From Aliikangiella sp965214955 (GTDB lineage Bacteria; Pseudomonadota; Gammaproteobacteria; Enterobacterales; Kangiellaceae): DNA of 64,000 nucleotides. The position numbers and the translations under genes are program-made. Numbering within the stretch: position 1 is the stretch's first letter; each line of letters begins with the position of its first letter. Where the stretch lies: assembly GCA_965214955.1 (NCBI GenBank), contig CBDCCU010000010.1:1-64000 (forward strand). Reading direction: 5' to 3'. The notes beneath the pieces are model-generated. The model was not told the DNA's origin and did not search any database. It saw only the letters and a list, made by a program, of their open reading frames with translations. Positions 45,001-53,687 of the stretch are shown piece by piece.

Positions 45001-47545
45001 AGTCCAAACTACAATAGAAAAGCTCGTCATCATTTAACGCAAATCGAGAATGAGAATCGCTGGCCGCCAAACAGCCTGCACTTAATTTAACAGGCCCCGT
45101 TGCATCGGTATGCAATGAGCCATTGACATAAACATGCTTTAAGGTTTGTCCTGTATCAGAAGGTGCTGGCCCAAGATAAGCGCTAATTTCAGGGAAGTTA
45201 CTGCCTCTAAAGTTTCCACCTGTTGCTCGGTGATAAACATTAGTATAAACACTGTCGTGTTGCATTCCGCCTTGATTATCGTTAATGAGGGCATAACGTA
45301 ATACTTCGTCGCTAGTGCCAATATCATTATGAACCGTTCCAGTTAAAGCAACATGGCTGAGCTTACGCTCGCCGCGAGTCATTACATTTTTAATAATGCT
45401 TTCAGTGGCGGTCGATTGAAAATCAATTAAACCAATATGCTTAAATACAAAGTCACTATCATTGGTTGTTGATGAGGTCGCAAAACCATTGGGCATATTG
45501 AGGTTAATAATCACATGATTATTACCATGTAATTCACCTGAAAAGGTAAATCGCTCAAAGGGAGTTGATTCTGAATCGGATGCATCAATGTCATTGGCTA
45601 ACTCAACACGATGACTGTTATCGTTATGCGGTTGCTCGGCATTAATATATTCAAAGGTTTCACCATTAGAAATAAGCTCACCTTGGGTGAATGAAACAAA
45701 CTCGGCATAGTCATGCATTTTTAATGGCTCTTCTGAGCTACCATTTTGAACATCATACAGGCGGATTAAAACTGATTTTTGTTCATCACCTAGTTGAATA
45801 CTAAGCTCATAAAACCTGTCATCTCGCTCGTAATCAAAAGGCTGTTTCTTAATGATCGAAATTTCCCCTGACTCTGGATTAACCAACAAGCTAAAAAACG
45901 GCTCTATTTGATTTTGCTCGGTAAGCCTTTCACCATTAATAGGCATTAGGCTATTAATTTGCACTTGCGTTTCGTTGGTGGATAACAAAAAGAGACTGTC
46001 ATCACTATCATTCACTAAAAACGTATCTTCAGATTCTGAAAACTCATTTTCCACCATCTTTGCGACAAAATCATACTCATCAGGATCAGGGCCATCACCC
46101 CAGTCATTTAATAACTCTTCGATAGTTAAACTTAATAATAACTCATCGGCTCCTGCGCTATTTTCAGCCTTAATTGTAAACTCACTTAAAGCGTGAGACT
46201 TAGCAGCTCCAACAATTCCGCAAGTTTGCTCTACAAGCACCAATGTTAAACCTTGAGGTAAAGCAGGTGTTGAAGAACAAGCAGTTGCACTGCCGCCTGT
46301 ATTGTTAAATTTAACTGAATTTTCCTGTGAGTCATTCCAGGTTAAGGTTAGTGAATTTTGAAGCTCGGGTTTATCAGTAGTGTTATTGATTGTAAGCTGC
46401 ACCGTTTCTTCATCTGTTCCAGCGGTATTTTCGGCACGAACAACCCATTCAAAGTCACCAGCTTCCGATGCGGTTCCTGAAATGACACAAGCTGAGGTGG
46501 TTGAGCTTAATGTTAAATCATTAGGCAGTGCACCATGAGTTATTTGGCACTGATCAATAGCGCCACCTTGATTGTTAACTTGTATGTTAATCGACTCTTC
46601 TAGGTTAGCTTGCGTTAAAGAAACAGGAATAAGATCTGGCGCCGAAATAGATTCACTCACATTAATGGTAATAACAAAAGTATCTTCACCAGCATTATTG
46701 GCGCCCAAAATTTCAACTGATTGAGTTTCAACCTTATCTGGTGTTCCAGCAATCAAACAGCTTCCTTCAGATACACTAAGCTCAATACCACTAGGTAAAT
46801 CTCCTTGGTTAACCTCACAAGTTGTTACTGAGCCGCCTTGATTTTCTATTAATAAATTTGCATTGGTGTTTAAAACAAATTCAATGCGACTAGGATTATT
46901 AAATTGCGGGGGGCTCTCTACATTTGTTATCGAAATTGATAATGAAACCGAGTCACTTCCATGCTCGTTTGAGCCTAAAATAGTGACGGTTTGAGTCTCA
47001 ACATTGCTTGGGTTTCCACTAATTAAACAAGAATTTGACGACTGAGATAATGTGAGTTCCGAAGGTAATTGACCACTGGATATTTCACAAGTTTCAACTG
47101 CACCACCATTATTAATGAGTAAAATATTTACCGCTTCACCAGTAGAAAAATTTAATTCTGGCTGAGCCTCAAAAATGGGAGCCATTTCTGCTTCAGATGT
47201 GATGTTTAATTTAAAGTTTGCTGTTGAACTACCCGCAGCATTAGTTCCTGTTATTTCAAACGTTTGCTCTATAGGTTCTAACACTTGACCCGAAATACTA
47301 CAGCGCTCTGAATGGGCGCTAAGGATTAACTCATTAGGTAAATCTATATTGCTTTCGCAAGAAACAATGTCTCCACCACTATTAGCAAGATTAACCGTAA
47401 AATCACTATTAACTGTTGCTGTAATTTCGGCATTGTTAAGTGATGGTGGTGTTAGGTTTTGAGTCGTATCATCAGAAGAACCACCACCTCCACATGCAGA
47501 AACAAGAATCAACATAAAAACCAGTGAAGCATTATAGAACTTCAT
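42047..47545 (-). CDS. Giant Ig-repeat surface lipoprotein with internal duplication
   Basis: 1832 residues. The signal peptide has lipobox VSAC (Cys18), followed by a Gly/Ser linker. From about 30 to 490 there are five putative-Ig (He_PIG-like) repeats, each with a Cys pair (SC.SN...CSISG pattern). Then comes a cadherin-like segment, then a 395-residue block (about 589-986) with LIDFQSTATESIIKNVMTRG and DVDNDGQPDDYPEHPWSH. After further Ig repeats (about 1020-1300) and a second cadherin-like segment, the same block returns (about 1405-1802) almost unchanged. It is probably an outer-surface adhesin or polymer-binding protein; the repeated block is not recognised. It is preceded by no co-oriented neighbour within 160 bases. 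Confidence 0.85.
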   Translation of the reverse strand: MKFYNASLVFMLILVSACGGGGSSDDTTQNLTPPSLNNAEITATVNSDFTVNLANSGGDIVSCESNIDLPNELILSAHSERCSISGQVLEPIEQTFEITGTNAAGSSTANFKLNITSEAEMAPIFEAQPELNFSTGEAVNILLINNGGAVETCEISSGQLPSELTLSQSSNSCLISGNPSNVETQTVTILGSNEHGSDSVSLSISITNVESPPQFNNPSRIEFVLNTNANLLIENQGGSVTTCEVNQGDLPSGIELSVSEGSCLIAGTPDKVETQSVEILGANNAGEDTFVITINVSESISAPDLIPVSLTQANLEESINIQVNNQGGAIDQCQITHGALPNDLTLSSTTSACVISGTASEAGDFEWVVRAENTAGTDEETVQLTINNTTDKPELQNSLTLTWNDSQENSVKFNNTGGSATACSSTPALPQGLTLVLVEQTCGIVGAAKSHALSEFTIKAENSAGADELLLSLTIEELLNDWGDGPDPDEYDFVAKMVENEFSESEDTFLVNDSDDSLFLLSTNETQVQINSLMPINGERLTEQNQIEPFFSLLVNPESGEISIIKKQPFDYERDDRFYELSIQLGDEQKSVLIRLYDVQNGSSEEPLKMHDYAEFVSFTQGELISNGETFEYINAEQPHNDNSHRVELANDIDASDSESTPFERFTFSGELHGNNHVIINLNMPNGFATSSTTNDSDFVFKHIGLIDFQSTATESIIKNVMTRGERKLSHVALTGTVHNDIGTSDEVLRYALINDNQGGMQHDSVYTNVYHRATGGNFRGSNFPEISAYLGPAPSDTGQTLKHVYVNGSLHTDATGPVKLSAGCLAASDSHSRFALNDDELFYCSLDYRVTDHGNDERQRDAIRVSMIEPIAYSNNDNPVNETSSSSNLRFVVNRNNNPVTRSVGNGVRDVDNDGQPDDYPEHPWSHRINCFEGSEIGECPKMDAHGRTEAEFKQVDNWSGEWVSSGRWDIQDGEWPVLTNMPYPHQSNSVWLFYNDPGVIYQRMTYRDYLQASKPPLTDAYIVSAPELTTPQITSFTQGEAAELLIENTGGEIFSCRTEPPLPEGLTLQVDSQGCRITGTAATELDSTSFTLYVTNSGGSSSVLLTLDILPSLPNLNTVEPQSLNVGESFDLLFANSGGAVTHCAVTPSLPAGLMIAVDNESCAISGAPSVERSSMEYSVIAENRKGSQNLEFAIEVLPPLMPPQLSGPDNVITTQGNFINIRFENQNDDDIQACQVNPSLFDGLEIQVNDEKNACILSGKTYQTGSENFVISASNSGGDDQLEFNLQVSELVWNGDGPNPINFDFVGVIRENEYNQGEETYIRQNNESYDQWLVFNSEGFPNKVLDITLDNGDVLTGSQAQEYFKLFYDANENQIYISQEQSLDYENNSHFYQLTLQLGDEQKSVLIRLYDVQDGSSEEPLKMHDYAEFVSFTQGELISNGETFEYINAEQPHNDNSHRVELANDIDASDSESTPFERFTFSGELHGNNHVIINLNMPNGFATSSTTNDSDFVFKHIGLIDFQSTATESIIKNVMTRGERKLSHVALTGTVHNDIGTSDEVLRYALINDNQGGMQHDSVYTNVYHRATGGNFRGSNFPEISAYLGPAPSDTGQTLKHVYVNGSLHTDATGPVKLSAGCLAASDSHSRFALNDDELFYCSLDYRVTDHGNDERQRDAIRVSMIEPIAYSNNDNPVNETSSSSNLRFVVNRNNNPVTRSVGNGVRDVDNDGQPDDYPEHPWSHRINCFEGSEIGECPKMDAHGRTEAEFKQVDNWSGEWVSSGRWDIQDGEWPVLTNMPYPHTEGAEWLDNIDPGILYQRLTYDKYLQDPE
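42138..43298. repeat. Direct repeat within the giant gene, copy 2 (C-terminal)
   Basis: Matches 44586-45746 at an offset of exactly 2448 bases (816 codons) with no difference found by eye across most of its length. Divergence starts at the TTCCATCTT/TACCATTTT positions near the gene-internal boundary. Confidence 0.93.
44586..45746. repeat. Direct repeat within the giant gene, copy 1 (N-terminal)
   Basis: Partner of 42138-43298. The flanking Ig and cadherin-like parts are clearly diverged between the two halves, so near-identity of this block points to recent gene conversion or a recent duplication restricted to it. Confidence 0.93.
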
Positions 47546-47707
47546 TACACATCAACCTTTTCTTAATTTTTTTAGTTGGCCGAATTGTACTGAATAACCG
47601 TTTGATAAAATGTGATATCAATATCTGGTTTTTATTGATTAGCTCAGCTTTGTTATTTTTAAGACAAATTATTTATTGAATTATTATGTGGAATAATTAA
47701 GGTCTGT

Positions 47708-49051
47708 TTATCTTTTAATAGGCACCGTTAATTTAAATTTAGCTCCACCTAACTCACTTTCTGTGATTTCAATTTTTCCTTTGTAGGTAGTAATAATATC
47801 CATCACAATCGACAAGCCTAGTCCTTGTCCTTCAGCTTGTTGGTCGAGTCTTTTACCTCGATTAAGAATAGTGTTTCTTTTTTCGGCGGGAATACCAGGT
47901 CCATCATCTTCTACGGTTAAAAATAGCTCAGCAAATTGCTCATCCACCACCACCATTACTGTTGAATCAGCCCACTTGCAAGCATTATCTGCAAGGTTAC
48001 CTAGTAGCTCCATAAGATCGCCTTTTTCACCAGGAAAACTCGCATCAGATTCAATTTGCGCTTTAATAGATAATTTTTTACTGGCATGCACTTTATTAAG
48101 CGCGTCAATAATTTTATACAGCTCTGGTTCAATTAAACATTTACGCCGCATAGTTTGCCCTGCCGAAATAACCGAGCGATTAAGCTGATATTTCACAATA
48201 TCGTCAACCCGTTGCACTTGCTTTACCATTTGCGTTCGACTTTGTTCATCTTTAATTAATTGCAATTCACTTTTAATCACTGCCAAAGGTGTTTTTAAAC
48301 TATGAGCTAAATTACCTAAACTATCGCGATAGCGTTTTTTTTGCAGCGTTTCAACTTCTAATAAATTATTAATGCTCGAAGTTAATGGCTCTAGCTCTTT
48401 AGGAAAATTGCCATCGACCTCGCTTTTATCGCCATCTCTGATCATTTCAATTTGCTTTTGTGCGTTTCTTAGCGGTTTTAAAGAAAAACGGGTTGCAATG
48501 GTTAGTACCACTACAATTATTATGGTAGTTACCCACAACCACAAAGAAATTTGTGTTCTAAACTGATTAACTTGCTCACGCATAATGGCTTGATCTTCAC
48601 CAATTAAAAATAAATATTCCCCTTCTAATCCATTTTCATGTTCCCAAATAATTTTTTCACCAATCCAAAACATTTGCTTATTATCAAGGGCTGATTGGAT
48701 CATTTGTGTTAAGTTATATTCAGCATTAATATCTGGTAAAACATCAAAAGTATCACTCGACTTTGAGCGCCAAATTAAATCGCCATCAACATCTAAAACA
48801 TAAGCAATAATTCCCGAGTTTAAGTGGTTGAGTCTGTCATTACGTAAAATAGGTGGAATAGAAAGCTCTGCGTCTAAGTCTTCGGCAACAGCCATTAATG
48901 CATAAATTTGCGCGGTTAAGCTTTCTTGAATACGAGACTGAGTTGCTGACACATAAGCCGACTTTGTTATGATATATACTGCATAAAAAGCGATCATAAT
49001 TATCACAGTGCTCGCCGCAGTTAAACGTGAATTAAGAGACCACTTTTTCAT
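47708..49051 (-). CDS. PhoQ-like sensor histidine kinase
   Basis: 447 residues. Two transmembrane helices (about 12-30 and 168-188) flank a periplasmic sensor of about 135 residues. HAMP follows, then a HisKA with the PhoQ-type H box LAHSLKTPLAVI (His250), and an ATPase domain with NLADNACKWA, DDGPGIP and GQGLGLSIV. The sensor is not rich in acidic patches as in enteric PhoQ, so the signal is uncertain. It is 27 bases after the response regulator gene, forming an operon. Confidence 0.9.
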   Translation of the reverse strand: MKKWSLNSRLTAASTVIIMIAFYAVYIITKSAYVSATQSRIQESLTAQIYALMAVAEDLDAELSIPPILRNDRLNHLNSGIIAYVLDVDGDLIWRSKSSDTFDVLPDINAEYNLTQMIQSALDNKQMFWIGEKIIWEHENGLEGEYLFLIGEDQAIMREQVNQFRTQISLWLWVTTIIIVVVLTIATRFSLKPLRNAQKQIEMIRDGDKSEVDGNFPKELEPLTSSINNLLEVETLQKKRYRDSLGNLAHSLKTPLAVIKSELQLIKDEQSRTQMVKQVQRVDDIVKYQLNRSVISAGQTMRRKCLIEPELYKIIDALNKVHASKKLSIKAQIESDASFPGEKGDLMELLGNLADNACKWADSTVMVVVDEQFAELFLTVEDDGPGIPAEKRNTILNRGKRLDQQAEGQGLGLSIVMDIITTYKGKIEITESELGGAKFKLTVPIKR

Positions 49052-49078
49052 GTTAGTTAATATTTTTCTTGATTATTT

Positions 49079-49759
49079 TTAAGTCAGAAATTCAGGGTTA
49101 AGTCGATACCCCTGCCCTCTTAAAGTTTGAATGATTTTTAAGCTTTGGTTGGGGTCAATTTTTTTACGCAAGCGCCCAACAAACACTTCTAACACGTTAC
49201 TGTCACGATCAAAATCTTGCTCATAAATATGCTCGGTTAGCTCAGTTTTAGACACTACTTTTTTAGGGTTTAAGAAAAGATATTCAATCACTTTATATTC
49301 ATAGGCAGTAAGCTCAATCACTTTGCCATCTTTACTTACCGATTGCGCCATAGTGTCAATTTCTATATCAGCAAACTGAATGGTCGGAGAAGCATATCCA
49401 GCACTTCTGCGTAACAAAGCATTGCACCGTGCCAGTAGCTCTTCAAACTGAAAAGGCTTTGCCATGTAATCATCGGCACCAGTTGAAAGTCCTTCTACTT
49501 TGTCCTGCCATGAATCTCTCGCCGTAAGCACAATAACGGGCAATTGATTACCCTTGCTTCGCATTGATTCAATCATTTCTAGCCCTGACATACCCGGCAA
49601 GCCTATATCAACTACCGCAATATCTAGTGGATACTCAGTGGCAATATAAAGCCCATCTTCACCTGAATCAGCAGATTCCACAGCAAATCCTGCATCTTTA
49701 AAAGCGCTAGTTAAGTTTTCACGAAGTCTGTCTTCATCTTCTACGATTAATACTTTCAT
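49079..49759 (-). CDS. PhoP-like OmpR-family response regulator
   Basis: 226 residues. The receiver has D51 (IAVVDIGLPGMSG) and conserved K in YMAKPFQ. The winged-helix DNA-binding domain has ELTAYEYKVIEYLFLNPKKV and LEVFVGRLRKKIDP. It is partner of the kinase downstream. The start ATG directly adjoins the stop of the PepSY-type gene upstream. Confidence 0.93.
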   Translation of the reverse strand: MKVLIVEDEDRLRENLTSAFKDAGFAVESADSGEDGLYIATEYPLDIAVVDIGLPGMSGLEMIESMRSKGNQLPVIVLTARDSWQDKVEGLSTGADDYMAKPFQFEELLARCNALLRRSAGYASPTIQFADIEIDTMAQSVSKDGKVIELTAYEYKVIEYLFLNPKKVVSKTELTEHIYEQDFDRDSNVLEVFVGRLRKKIDPNQSLKIIQTLRGQGYRLNPEFLT

Positions 49760-50053
49760 TTATCTACATGCCTTAATTGAGAGGTTTTTAATTCTTTTGT
49801 CTTTAACTAACACTCTTACTTTATAAACGGAACGTTTTCCCGAACGATTTAATTTAATACTAACCACCTTACCTTTAGTTATGCGTTGTGCTTTTTTTAT
49901 TGCTTGTTGGCTAGAAATCAGTTGGCATTCTTTGTTTTTTCTTTTTTCTTTCGCATGAAGAGGATTATTTACCCAGCCAAAGAAAATTAGCATCACAAGC
50001 AAACACTTGAAAAAGCCCAAGAAGTATTGTCGTTTAAATGATGAAGTTTTCAT
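49760..50053 (-). CDS. PepSY-like small exported protein
   Basis: 97 residues from the ATG at 50053 (a GTG at 50068 is the longer option). A basic N-terminus and a hydrophobic segment (FLGFFKCLLVMLIFFGWV) suggest export. The mature part follows the PepSY pattern: ISSQQAIKKAQRITKGKVVS, then SVYKVRVLVKDKRIKNLSI. Such proteins often precede PhoPQ-type systems and may modulate the kinase. The stop is immediately before the regulator start. Confidence 0.75.
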   Translation of the reverse strand: MKTSSFKRQYFLGFFKCLLVMLIFFGWVNNPLHAKEKRKNKECQLISSQQAIKKAQRITKGKVVSIKLNRSGKRSVYKVRVLVKDKRIKNLSIKACR

Positions 50054-50208
50054 GGAATAAATTAACACTCAAATATTGCTAATAGTGTAAAAACCTTAGC
50101 AGTCATTATAGGCTGAAACAAGCAATTTAAAGGTTATGGTTTATTAAAAGTAAGCCAATAAGATCAAGATAATGTTTAATGCCTGAATAAAAACTGAATA
50201 TCTTAGCT

Positions 50209-51601
50209 CTAGGCTACTAGTTGATTTGCCATAATATCTAAACTTTCAGAGTCTAACTCAATCTCTTGTAAAGCTTTTTCTACATCATCTTTACTAAGAG
50301 AAAGCAGCGCTAATGTTGAAGGTGGAAGCGACGATTCAGTGACATCACCAATACCTAACCGCTTTAACAGTCGGTTAGCAACAAACACAATATTTGAGTA
50401 AATAGCATGTTCCTCTAAAAACTCTTCCTTATGATGATGTAGTACCGAAACTAATAGTTCATCGGGCATATTCCAGTTTTTCATTAACCACGCACCCACT
50501 TGTTCGTGGCTGACCCCCATAAAATAATACTCAATCAACTCAACGGGTATATGCGAGTTAATTTCGACCGTACGATTTATTAACTTAAATTGCGGTGGAA
50601 AAACATGCCCTAATAGAAGATAACCAAAATTATGTAAAAGGCCACTTAAATAAATTAACCCTCGTTTTGGTCTTTGCTCTTTGGGAACACTCATGCAAAG
50701 CTTTTCTGATAAGTTGGCACAATAAATGGCTTGCCGCCAAAACGCTCGCAGCCCTAGCGGTCCTTCGGTAGGCACTTTAAGCGATTTTCCAATAGAAATA
50801 CCTAAAGCCAAATTCATCACTAGCTCAAATCCTAGCACTCTGGCAATGGCAGTTTCTACTGAATCAATTGTGCCCTGATAGCCGTAATAAGGTGAGCTTG
50901 CCCAGCTAACAACTTGAGCCGCAAGAGAAGGATCACGACTAACAATAGCCGCCAGTTTGCCCGCATCGGCACTTGGATCAACCCTTAGTTTCATAATATC
51001 TTTAGAAATTTCGGGCATTGCTGGTAAATCAAAAGTTTCATCAACAAGTTGCTTTAAACGTATGGGAGTAAAGCTGTTATCAAGCTTTTGCGCTTGTTTA
51101 TCATTTGATAGGCTATTTGTATTAAGTAAAGCAATCGGAGAGGAGTAATCTCCTATTTTCACAAATATCAAACAACTTTTTCAATTGATTAGACAATATT
51201 TTAACCAGAGATTTGCTATCTCCACTTTGAATATAAACATAAGGCAGGTTAAAAATGCTTTCATCAACCATCCAATTTAAGTCAAAGGCAGCAGGAATAG
51301 CAGGTGATTGAAACGTGGCATAAGGTTTAAAATAGTTGTCAGACTGTTGTTCGCTTAAATAACTGACTTTATGACCAAAAAAATGCTCAACCTTTTGTAA
51401 GTCTAGTAAAGAAGAGCAAGGAACAACTATTGCGTAGGGCTTTGATTCTCCCCGAAAACAAACCACACGCAACAGGTTTGACGATTCTTCAGCAAGATAG
51501 TCAGATGCCGCAAAAATATTAGTTAGCTCAGCTGTGTTAACTACTTCAAACTCAATATTTTTTTCTTCTAATACTGCATTAATAACTTTTGGATTAGTCA
51601 A
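50209..51601 (-). CDS. YbaK-HDOD protein, split by a frameshift (or two overlapping genes)
   Basis: Frame one (51601-51122) encodes a YbaK/ProX-like aminoacyl-tRNA deacylase fold of about 150 residues (MTNPKVINAVLEEKNIEFEV, YAIVVPCSSLLDLQKVEHFF). Frame two (51171-50209) encodes an HDOD domain (LPAMPEISKDIMKLRVDPSA; LSGLLHNFGYLLLGHVFPP; HHHKE). The two overlap by 50 bases. Deleting one base of the A-run at 51163-51165 joins them as FDI-VKIGDYSSPIALL. Fused YbaK-HDOD proteins are known in gammaproteobacteria, so one gene is more likely. The HDOD catalytic set looks incomplete, usual for this signalling family. Confidence 0.8.
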
Positions 51602-51636
51602 ATATCACACCTTAATTGATTTAAGTTTAACAAGTA

Positions 51637-51902
51637 TATACTCGTTCTTCTTCAAGATGCTTGTTTCAGTGTTCAGCCAAAAAGTTTGAACAAGGCGCTG
51701 CTTGCAGGATATGGCAAGCCCTTTTCAAAAACTGCAACGCAGTGCAAGCTTTTTGGCTGAGCACCCAAAGGGCAAGTCAGTAAGCCAACCTCTTTTTCGT
51801 TATCAATGCTTGAATTAGAATGACTAATCCTGCGCACTGATGCCTCAAATAGAATGACTTACTGTCTTGCTGAAGCATGCATATTGAAGGAGAACGAGTA
51901 TA
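51637..51902. mobile_element. 266-bp MITE-like element, copy 4 (inverted)
   Basis: Full-length copy of the element at 10339-10604, in the opposite orientation and the same length, between the YbaK-HDOD gene and rmuC. Ends are TATACTCGTTCTTCTTCAAG and its near complement. Nothing else is seen in the 51602-51951 spacer. Confidence 0.85.
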
Positions 51903-51951
51903 TAATAGCCAAAATATTGAGGTTTAGTAATATTTAGGGAAATAAAATATT

Positions 51952-53406
51952 CTATTGATGAATAAGCGGCAATGTTTCATGCCCAGTAGCATTTTGAGAC
52001 TCATCATCTCGCTTAAGATCAACTTTTTCAATTTTATTAAATCTACTGGATATTTTTTGAGCCGATGTATGTACAAGTGATACATCTTTAGTCACCTGCC
52101 CAATATGTTTAAATAAGTTATTCATTCGATTTTCAAAGCGGCCAAAATCCTTACCCAACACTAATAAATGCTCTTTAATAATATGCACTTGCTGACGAGT
52201 TTTTTCATCTTTAATCACCGCAACAGCTGTCGTTAATATTGCCATCAAGGTTGTTGGGGAAACTAGCCAAACTTTATTTTGATAAGCATACTCAATTAAA
52301 TCAGCATGATGACCATGTATTTCGGCAAAAATACTCTCAGCAGGAATAAACATAACCGCTCCATCAGAGGTTTCAGGTGGTAATATGTATTTGTTTGCTA
52401 TATCTGAGATATGCTTTTTAATGTCTTTGGCAAACTGCTTGCTAGCTTCTTTTCTATCGCTTTCAGCAATCTCTATATCCATCATTTTGCGGTAATTTTC
52501 TAAAGGAAACTTTGCATCAATGGCAATTTTCCCTGTTGGCTCTGGCAGCTCTAATACACAGTCAGCCACTTTTTGATTAGACAAAGTGTATTGCATTGTA
52601 TAATGGCTATCAGGCATGGTATTGCTAATTAAAGATAAAAGCTGAACTTCACCAAATGCGCCGCGAGAACGCTTGTCATTAAGAATTTCCTGTAAACCTA
52701 CAACATTCGTTGATAACTCGGTAATCTTTTGTTGCGCTTGATCAATTAACGCTAAACGCTTTAATACATCGTTAAAGGTTTTAGCCGTTTTTTCAAAACC
52801 TTCGTTCAACCCCTTATCCACCTGACCACTAATTTCCTTTAAGCGTTCGTTAGTTGAATTGGTAAGTTGAGTAATTGATGTATTTAACAATTTATTTTGC
52901 TTGTCGAGATTTCTATCAAGATCAGCCTGAATTGATTGAATGCTTAAACGAATATTATTGGTAAGTAAATCTTGTGTTTTTTGCAGTCCTTCGTTTAACA
53001 GTTGGTTAATTAGCTTTTGCTGCTTTGAAAGCTTTTCGATAATTTCAGTTTTAAAGTTTGTGTGGCTTTCATTAAGGTTTTGCCCAAAGTTGCCAAGTCT
53101 TTGTTCTAGGGATAATTTTAAATCTGCAACGGCTTCAATTTGTCGTGTTTTATCTTGGTTAAGAAACTCAGTTAATTGCGCTATTTTTTGTTTATGATCC
53201 TCAAAAAAATCTCGCTGAGATGCTTGTAAATTTTGTGATAAGAGATCAGTTTTGGTATCGAGCTTAATAATTAAGTGATATAAATTTTGGACATTTTTTT
53301 GTAGTAAAAGAAGCCGAATTAACAAGCCCACAATGAGTAAACCAATAATAGCAATAATAATTAGCCATTCACTCTGACTTAAACTTGAGAAATATTGAGA
53401 AATCAC
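51952..53406 (-). CDS. rmuC: RmuC family protein
   Basis: 484 residues. An N-terminal transmembrane helix (WLIIIAIIGLLIVGLLIRLL) is followed by a long coiled coil (about 35-230) and the RmuC nuclease-like domain with RSRGAFGEVQLLSLISNTMP, IDAKFPLENY and SDGAVMFIPAESIFAEIHGH. RmuC limits recombination at inverted repeats; its biochemical role is not settled. Monocistronic. Confidence 0.93.
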   Translation of the reverse strand: MISQYFSSLSQSEWLIIIAIIGLLIVGLLIRLLLLQKNVQNLYHLIIKLDTKTDLLSQNLQASQRDFFEDHKQKIAQLTEFLNQDKTRQIEAVADLKLSLEQRLGNFGQNLNESHTNFKTEIIEKLSKQQKLINQLLNEGLQKTQDLLTNNIRLSIQSIQADLDRNLDKQNKLLNTSITQLTNSTNERLKEISGQVDKGLNEGFEKTAKTFNDVLKRLALIDQAQQKITELSTNVVGLQEILNDKRSRGAFGEVQLLSLISNTMPDSHYTMQYTLSNQKVADCVLELPEPTGKIAIDAKFPLENYRKMMDIEIAESDRKEASKQFAKDIKKHISDIANKYILPPETSDGAVMFIPAESIFAEIHGHHADLIEYAYQNKVWLVSPTTLMAILTTAVAVIKDEKTRQQVHIIKEHLLVLGKDFGRFENRMNNLFKHIGQVTKDVSLVHTSAQKISSRFNKIEKVDLKRDDESQNATGHETLPLIHQ

Positions 53407-53432
53407 ACGCGTTTGATATCCATTAATCGCTG

Positions 53433-53474
53433 GTTGCTAGTTGCTAGTTGCTAGTTGCTAGTTGCTAGTTGCTA
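53433..53474. repeat. Heptanucleotide array (TTGCTAG)n
   Basis: Six units, the complement of ACTAGCA arrays elsewhere, 27 bases upstream of the rmuC start. This is the only array of the set at the 5' side of a gene rather than next to a stop codon. Confidence 0.95.
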
Positions 53475-53662
53475 AAAATAATTAAATGTTGAAAACAACG
53501 ACTAATGTTGGCGTTTATGGTTTGGTTTTTGATTAAAAATTCAAACCAATTAATGTCAACTCACCTTAGCCACCTCAGGATAATAATCTTTAGTGGAGAA
53601 AACTGAGGCTATATTGCGGATTTAAAGCAGTTGTTTTCAATGCTAGTTATACTAGCAAAATA

Positions 53663-53686
53663 AATACTGCTTAATCAAGTAGTATT
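53663..53686 (-). terminator. Terminator hairpin after the DRR-motif gene
   Basis: AATACT-GCTT and AAGT-AGTATT form a stem with T-rich sequence on both sides, so it could act in both directions. It directly follows the stop of the gene at 53688-53945. Confidence 0.6.
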
Positions 53687-53687
53687 T

